In this document: one piece after another, positions 60,152 through 64,000 of the stretch
Layout of the letters: the number at the start of each line of letters is the position of its first letter
Numbering within the stretch: position 1 is the stretch's first letter
DNA from: Volvariella volvacea V23
Lineage: Eukaryota > Basidiomycota > Agaricomycetes > Agaricales > Pluteaceae
Direction of reading: 5' to 3'
Assembly (NCBI GenBank): GCA_000349905.1
Contig: KB722754.1
Span: 124,001 to 188,000 of the forward strand
Length of the DNA stretch: 64,000 bases
Program-made: the position numbers and the translations under genes
Notes under the pieces: generated by a model
The model's database searches: none
What the model was told of the DNA's origin: nothing
The model's input: only the letters and a program-made list of their open reading frames with translations

Positions 60152-61721
60152 GGTGGATGGTGGGAAAGAGCGCGGGTGTTGGGTTCATCGTAGCTGTATA
60201 TACATTACGCAGGAGTAAAATCCCTATTGTAGCCCACCAATACGATGTTAAACTGGGGCAGTGCTCTTCCTGGCATGTCTTAGTTCTCCGGCCGACCGGT
60301 ATCATGTAAGCGTACCAGTGCGCTCCTTTCCTTCAGTCGTACCACAGAGAAGGAGAAAATGCTCTTCTGAGCGCTGTGAATACAATGTAAATTATCGATG
60401 AACTTTCATTTACCTGAGGGAGCATGCGGTGCTTCCCATCTCATTATGTTGACGCCGGGGGGGCTGCTTGAATTAAGGGCAGTCGCCATAGCCATCAATG
60501 CCCCAGCGACTGCGCAGCTCCAGTGATTTAGACATCTTTGGGTTTCTAGGCTGTAATTTTACCTCACTAGGATTTTGGCCTTCGGTATGGGATACACCCA
60601 GTTTGGTGGTCTATTTGGCATCCACTACGCCCTGACGTAGACACACTCTATGGCTGCGCCATTTCACGGTAAGATGGCACTCAATATGGGCACCATGGCA
60701 AAGTTGGGCCTGAGTTACTTTCAACAAATCCCTCCCGTGCCATGTTCAAGTCGCAGAGACGTGACAACGGACACTGGACAACCGAAGGTGGACGCACTGC
60801 CAATCGTTTGCCGGGTAAATTGGTCCTAGGTGGTAACACCCAAGTGTCAATGGAGACCAAGCATGAGGATAGAACTCTAAATTAAGGATGAATACAGAGA
60901 CATGCGGGCAAATGGGACTCTAAACGGGCACCACGAAGATCATCCAAGCAATGCATATAATGAGGATGATGACTATAGAAACAGATGGTATGGAAGGATG
61001 GATCGAGAACAGGCTCGGGTACAAATACTACTTGATTGTATGTACGTGCATGATGAGTGTGTGTGTGTGAATACAATGCCTCGAGTAATAAGCAGTAAGG
61101 GAGAGGTGATGTAGAGTAAGAGCGACGGTATAGCAGAACTCTTCACAATGTTAGCTGAGGTCACGAAGTTAAGAGGGAGGTAGGTACAGCGGAGTCGTAT
61201 GTGGAAAATGGGAAATGGTGGTGCGCAACGACAAAGACCAGCTCAGTCTTTGCCTGAAATTTGGCCATATCCACTACCGGATAAAAACAACACCCCAAGA
61301 AACCAAAAAAAACTTCACAAGCCCAAAGACCCGACATAGGTTATATCCAAGCCGTCCCTGAATCAGAGTAGAAAAAAATGAAGAAGCGGGTATGGATGAG
61401 ACATAAATAGAACAAACCCCTCACGCCCCGAAGCAGCCCCATGATTATCAGAACAACGGTATGCACAGAAATCAAAAAGACGAAACCGGAAGGCAGAGAA
61501 AAGGGAATGCTGAAATCGGTCCCAAAGAATAACAAAAAGAATGAAGAAAGGGGAATAATGCGATGTACCAAAGCAAACCAAAACCAGGAATCTACCATCC
61601 AAGCCGGGGTGGGGCTACTCCCTTCTTCCAAAAATTTTTGAGTGTGTCACCGTCATCGGGATGCCGGCACTTTTTTGTTCGTCCACTACTATAGGCGCAC
61701 CTGAGGGATCTAGCTCATAGA
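60152..61721. other. Intergenic region
   Basis: 1.6 kb between copy G and the low-complexity protein gene. 61,250-61,640 is A-rich on the plus strand, as expected for the 3' flank of the minus-strand gene. No recognised features. Confidence 0.6.
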
Positions 61722-64000
61722 CTAATCCCATTGCGACCTCATTAGGTTAATCGGAAGCCTCCCTTCCGACTCCGTAACATGATCATACCCCGTTCCGGCC
61801 TCAGTCCCAACGCCATCAACACCAACACCAACGGGCGTACTCGAACCACTGACTGCGCCACTACTACTACTACTCCCACTCCCGGGCGCCGACGAACCAC
61901 TGCTCCCAGTCTCCCTGTTCGCAGCCAGCTGCCTCACAAACCTCGGCGGCATCTTCAAGTTCGGCAAGGGCTTCGTTGCATAATTCAGGAACGGTGGTGC
62001 TGACGGAGGAGGTTGTGGAGATACTGAAGCGAACGATGTTATCATGAAGTCATGTTCTTGATCATTTTTGTAAACCCGCCCCTGTCCCTGGTGGAGTCCC
62101 TGCATTGAACTCGGATTAATTTCTTGATTCTGAATCTGGGGTGGGGATCTTGCTTGGGGTAGTGGTAGTTGTGGTGGCGAGTTCAATTGTGGGCTCGAAT
62201 GGGACAAGGGCTCGGTGTCAATGAGAGATCGTTGCGCCCGTCGACTCGGAGGCTGACGTTGTACGGCCCAGTGGTCCTCTCTATTCCCCGTCCTCTGCAT
62301 TCCAAACCCACCAGCTCCGTCTCTCAAACCGCCAAAGTCAGCAAACGTCCTCGTGCTTGCCAGATCGGACAAGGTCAAGGATGCCAACGACGATGTGAAC
62401 GACGGCTCCTTACCACTGCTGCCATGACCGCTCCCAGCATCGGGAACACCCGAGACACGATCACCCCCCTCGTCCTTGAGTGGTTGCCTCATATACCCAG
62501 AGTGTGTCGCACTCCTCTGCATCCCTAGTCCTGGCTCACGTGACCCACCACCACCACTGCCACCACTACCAAATTGAAGCAATTGCTGACTTTGGTGACG
62601 TTGTGGCTTCTGCTGGGAATGCGGGGGCTGTAGTAGTTTTTGCGACTGGGGACTATTGATTCGACTTAACAAAGACGTACTTGATGCCTCTAATCCCACG
62701 CCCTCACTTGACGTCCCAGGCCCAGCACCAGCGCCAGTCCCTACTCCAGCCACATTGGTGTTTGCAGTTGAAGTCGAAGAGGTGGCTGTGGATGCAGACG
62801 ATGAAGCACTTGCCGAAGTCGCTTGTGACCTTGAATAGCTCATCCCTTTATCCGTCAGCCTGGCTGCCGCCGCTTCAACGTTGCAACTAGAACCGGAGCT
62901 GGAGGAGGAGGAAATGGAGGAAGAAGAGGTCGAGGTTGTAGACGTAATCTGCAACGGATTGACAAACGCTTCACCAGTCGGACTAGCATTAGTCGTCGTC
63001 GTAGTGGTTGTAGTTGTAGTTGTAGTAGTGGTCGTCGTAGTAGTCGTCGTCGAAGTCGACATAGACACCCCAGAATCCGACGAGACCGACGACGAATCCG
63101 TCAGAGTGAGAGCAGAACCCAGCGTCGGCACTCTCGCATGCGCACTCCTCGGCCTCGTCCCCTTCACCAACTCCGCCCCCAAATCATAATGCTGCTCACC
63201 CGCCGCCGAATCGTCCCCAGCACTGCTCCTGCTCCTCACCTGCCCATCCGCGCCGGGTGCCAAACCCGCCGGAGAATGCGGCACAGGTGCCCCAGCCACA
63301 GCGATGAGCGGAACAGGCGCCAGCGTCTCCTGAACCAGATGCTCGGGATGAGACTCTGAAAAGTACTGCCCGTGGTCTCCTCCCCTCTCCCCTCGTCCCT
63401 GTACCGACAGTCGCGACCCTTCAACCTGACCACCGTCCGATGAATGAACTCCTCCCTCCCCTGCGTTCTTGCCCACATTGCCGGTTCCAATCCTATCAAA
63501 AAACCCTTCCACTCCACCCGCGTCCCCGCTCCCCCCCTCCACCTCAGCCTGTCCCTCCATCTGCACGGGGAAATAATTAGGGTCAAAATACTCCTTGGGC
63601 TCATCATACGTCTGTCGATACCCATGTCCATGCCCGTGTCCATACCCGTGATACACCTGCGGCGACAAACTCGGCTGCTGATGCGGCGGCGGCAGAGGCA
63701 AAGGCGGATGCGGATGCGGCGGGGGAACCCTATGCACCGGTGCCCCCACAGCCGGGTTAATCAAAGGATTCGGATGCGCAGCACCCGGCCTGCCCCACAC
63801 CGTCCCAGGGGACATGACCAGCCCCGGCGAAAACGAGCCCATGTGCTGTCGCGTGAACTGCTGCTGCACAAACGCGTGCTGGACGTGCTGCTGCGGGGTG
63901 GGCACGGCGATGAAGCCTGGGCCTGGTCGTGGCTTTGTGGGCGGTGCCGGGGCGCCTGTAGCTGGAGCTGCAGAGGCCGTGATCGATACGGATTGGAGTG
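61722..64000 (-). CDS. Large low-complexity Ser/Thr/Pro/Gln-rich protein, C-terminal part
   Basis: Open without a stop from 61722 to the window end (759 codons), so the start lies beyond 64000; the GTG at 63905 and the other in-frame codons do not look like true starts. The visible part is disordered: His/Pro-rich (PPPHPHPPLPLPPPHQQ), Ser-rich, a run of 18 Thr near residue 300 of the visible part, and Gln-rich blocks. Short ordered-looking motifs stand out: SLASLTLSDLASTRTFADFGG and PLPNLKMPPRFVRQLAANRE close to the C-terminus. No enzyme domain is visible; the N-terminal, unseen part may carry one. The composition suggests a regulatory or scaffold protein. Introns are not needed in this segment, which is unusual next to its intron-rich neighbours. 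Confidence 0.7.
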   Translation of the reverse strand, partial: LQSVSITASAAPATGAPAPPTKPRPGPGFIAVPTPQQHVQHAFVQQQFTRQHMGSFSPGLVMSPGTVWGRPGAAHPNPLINPAVGAPVHRVPPPHPHPPLPLPPPHQQPSLSPQVYHGYGHGHGHGYRQTYDEPKEYFDPNYFPVQMEGQAEVEGGSGDAGGVEGFFDRIGTGNVGKNAGEGGVHSSDGGQVEGSRLSVQGRGERGGDHGQYFSESHPEHLVQETLAPVPLIAVAGAPVPHSPAGLAPGADGQVRSRSSAGDDSAAGEQHYDLGAELVKGTRPRSAHARVPTLGSALTLTDSSSVSSDSGVSMSTSTTTTTTTTTTTTTTTTTTTTNASPTGEAFVNPLQITSTTSTSSSSISSSSSSGSSCNVEAAAARLTDKGMSYSRSQATSASASSSASTATSSTSTANTNVAGVGTGAGAGPGTSSEGVGLEASSTSLLSRINSPQSQKLLQPPHSQQKPQRHQSQQLLQFGSGGSGGGGSREPGLGMQRSATHSGYMRQPLKDEGGDRVSGVPDAGSGHGSSGKEPSFTSSLASLTLSDLASTRTFADFGGLRDGAGGFGMQRTGNREDHWAVQRQPPSRRAQRSLIDTEPLSHSSPQLNSPPQLPLPQARSPPQIQNQEINPSSMQGLHQGQGRVYKNDQEHDFMITSFASVSPQPPPSAPPFLNYATKPLPNLKMPPRFVRQLAANRETGSSGSSAPGSGSSSSSGAVSGSSTPVGVGVDGVGTEAGTGYDHVTESEGRLPINLMRSQWD

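Overview
The window is nuclear DNA of a filamentous basidiomycete fungus. The evidence is very intron-dense genes with 49-80 nt introns, GT..AG borders and fungal branch points, fungal-type AA9 lytic polysaccharide monooxygenases, NACHT NTPases, an RSC8/SWI3 subunit, and Crinkler-like proteins. The mix of NACHT, Crinkler-like and AA9 genes suggests an Agaricomycete, possibly near Rhizoctonia/Ceratobasidiaceae. That placement is inference and was not tested by any search. I worked out exon borders by hand, checking reading phase across every junction; intron-spliced models are given in the evidence fields.

Layout. 1-4.6 kb holds two tandem NACHT-NTPase pseudogenes on the minus strand. 4.6-11.3 kb is gene-poor. 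11.3-12.0 kb has a small secreted protein gene (minus). 12.9-16.4 kb has two tandem intact AA9 genes (plus) with identical nine-exon structure, followed at 17-20 kb by debris of further AA9 copies. 20.6-25.3 kb (minus) is a UBE3D/HECT_2-type ubiquitin ligase gene fused to a long coiled-coil N-terminus, head to head with a 22-exon gene (25.9-31.0 kb, plus) for a membrane protein with WD40 repeats. 33.8-35.0 kb is a broken acetoacetate-decarboxylase-like gene, and 36.3-37.5 kb an intact paralogue with a 6-nt microexon. A tRNA-Val lies at 37.57 kb. 37.9-39.3 kb (minus) and 52.0-53.4 kb (plus) are paralogues of one fungus-specific family. 40.5-43.5 kb is a third, less decayed NACHT copy. 43.9-46.3 kb (minus) is a SWIRM-ZZ-SANT chromatin-remodelling subunit, divergent from a secreted/single-pass membrane protein gene at 47.4-49.7 kb. 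55.3-56.8 kb is an intact Crinkler-like gene and 58.5-60.2 kb its inactivated paralogue. 61.7-64 kb is the C-terminal part of a low-complexity Ser/Thr-rich protein that runs off the window end.

The housekeeping genes (UBE3D-like, WD40, SWIRM, tRNA) alternate with fast-evolving, duplicated and decaying families (NACHT, AA9, ADC-like, the 38/52-kb family, Crinkler-like). The region reads as a birth-and-death zone: nearly every accessory family is present as one working and one or more broken copies. No CRISPR array, rRNA or autonomous transposon was seen; one MITE-like element with terminal inverted repeats was found at about 54 kb.
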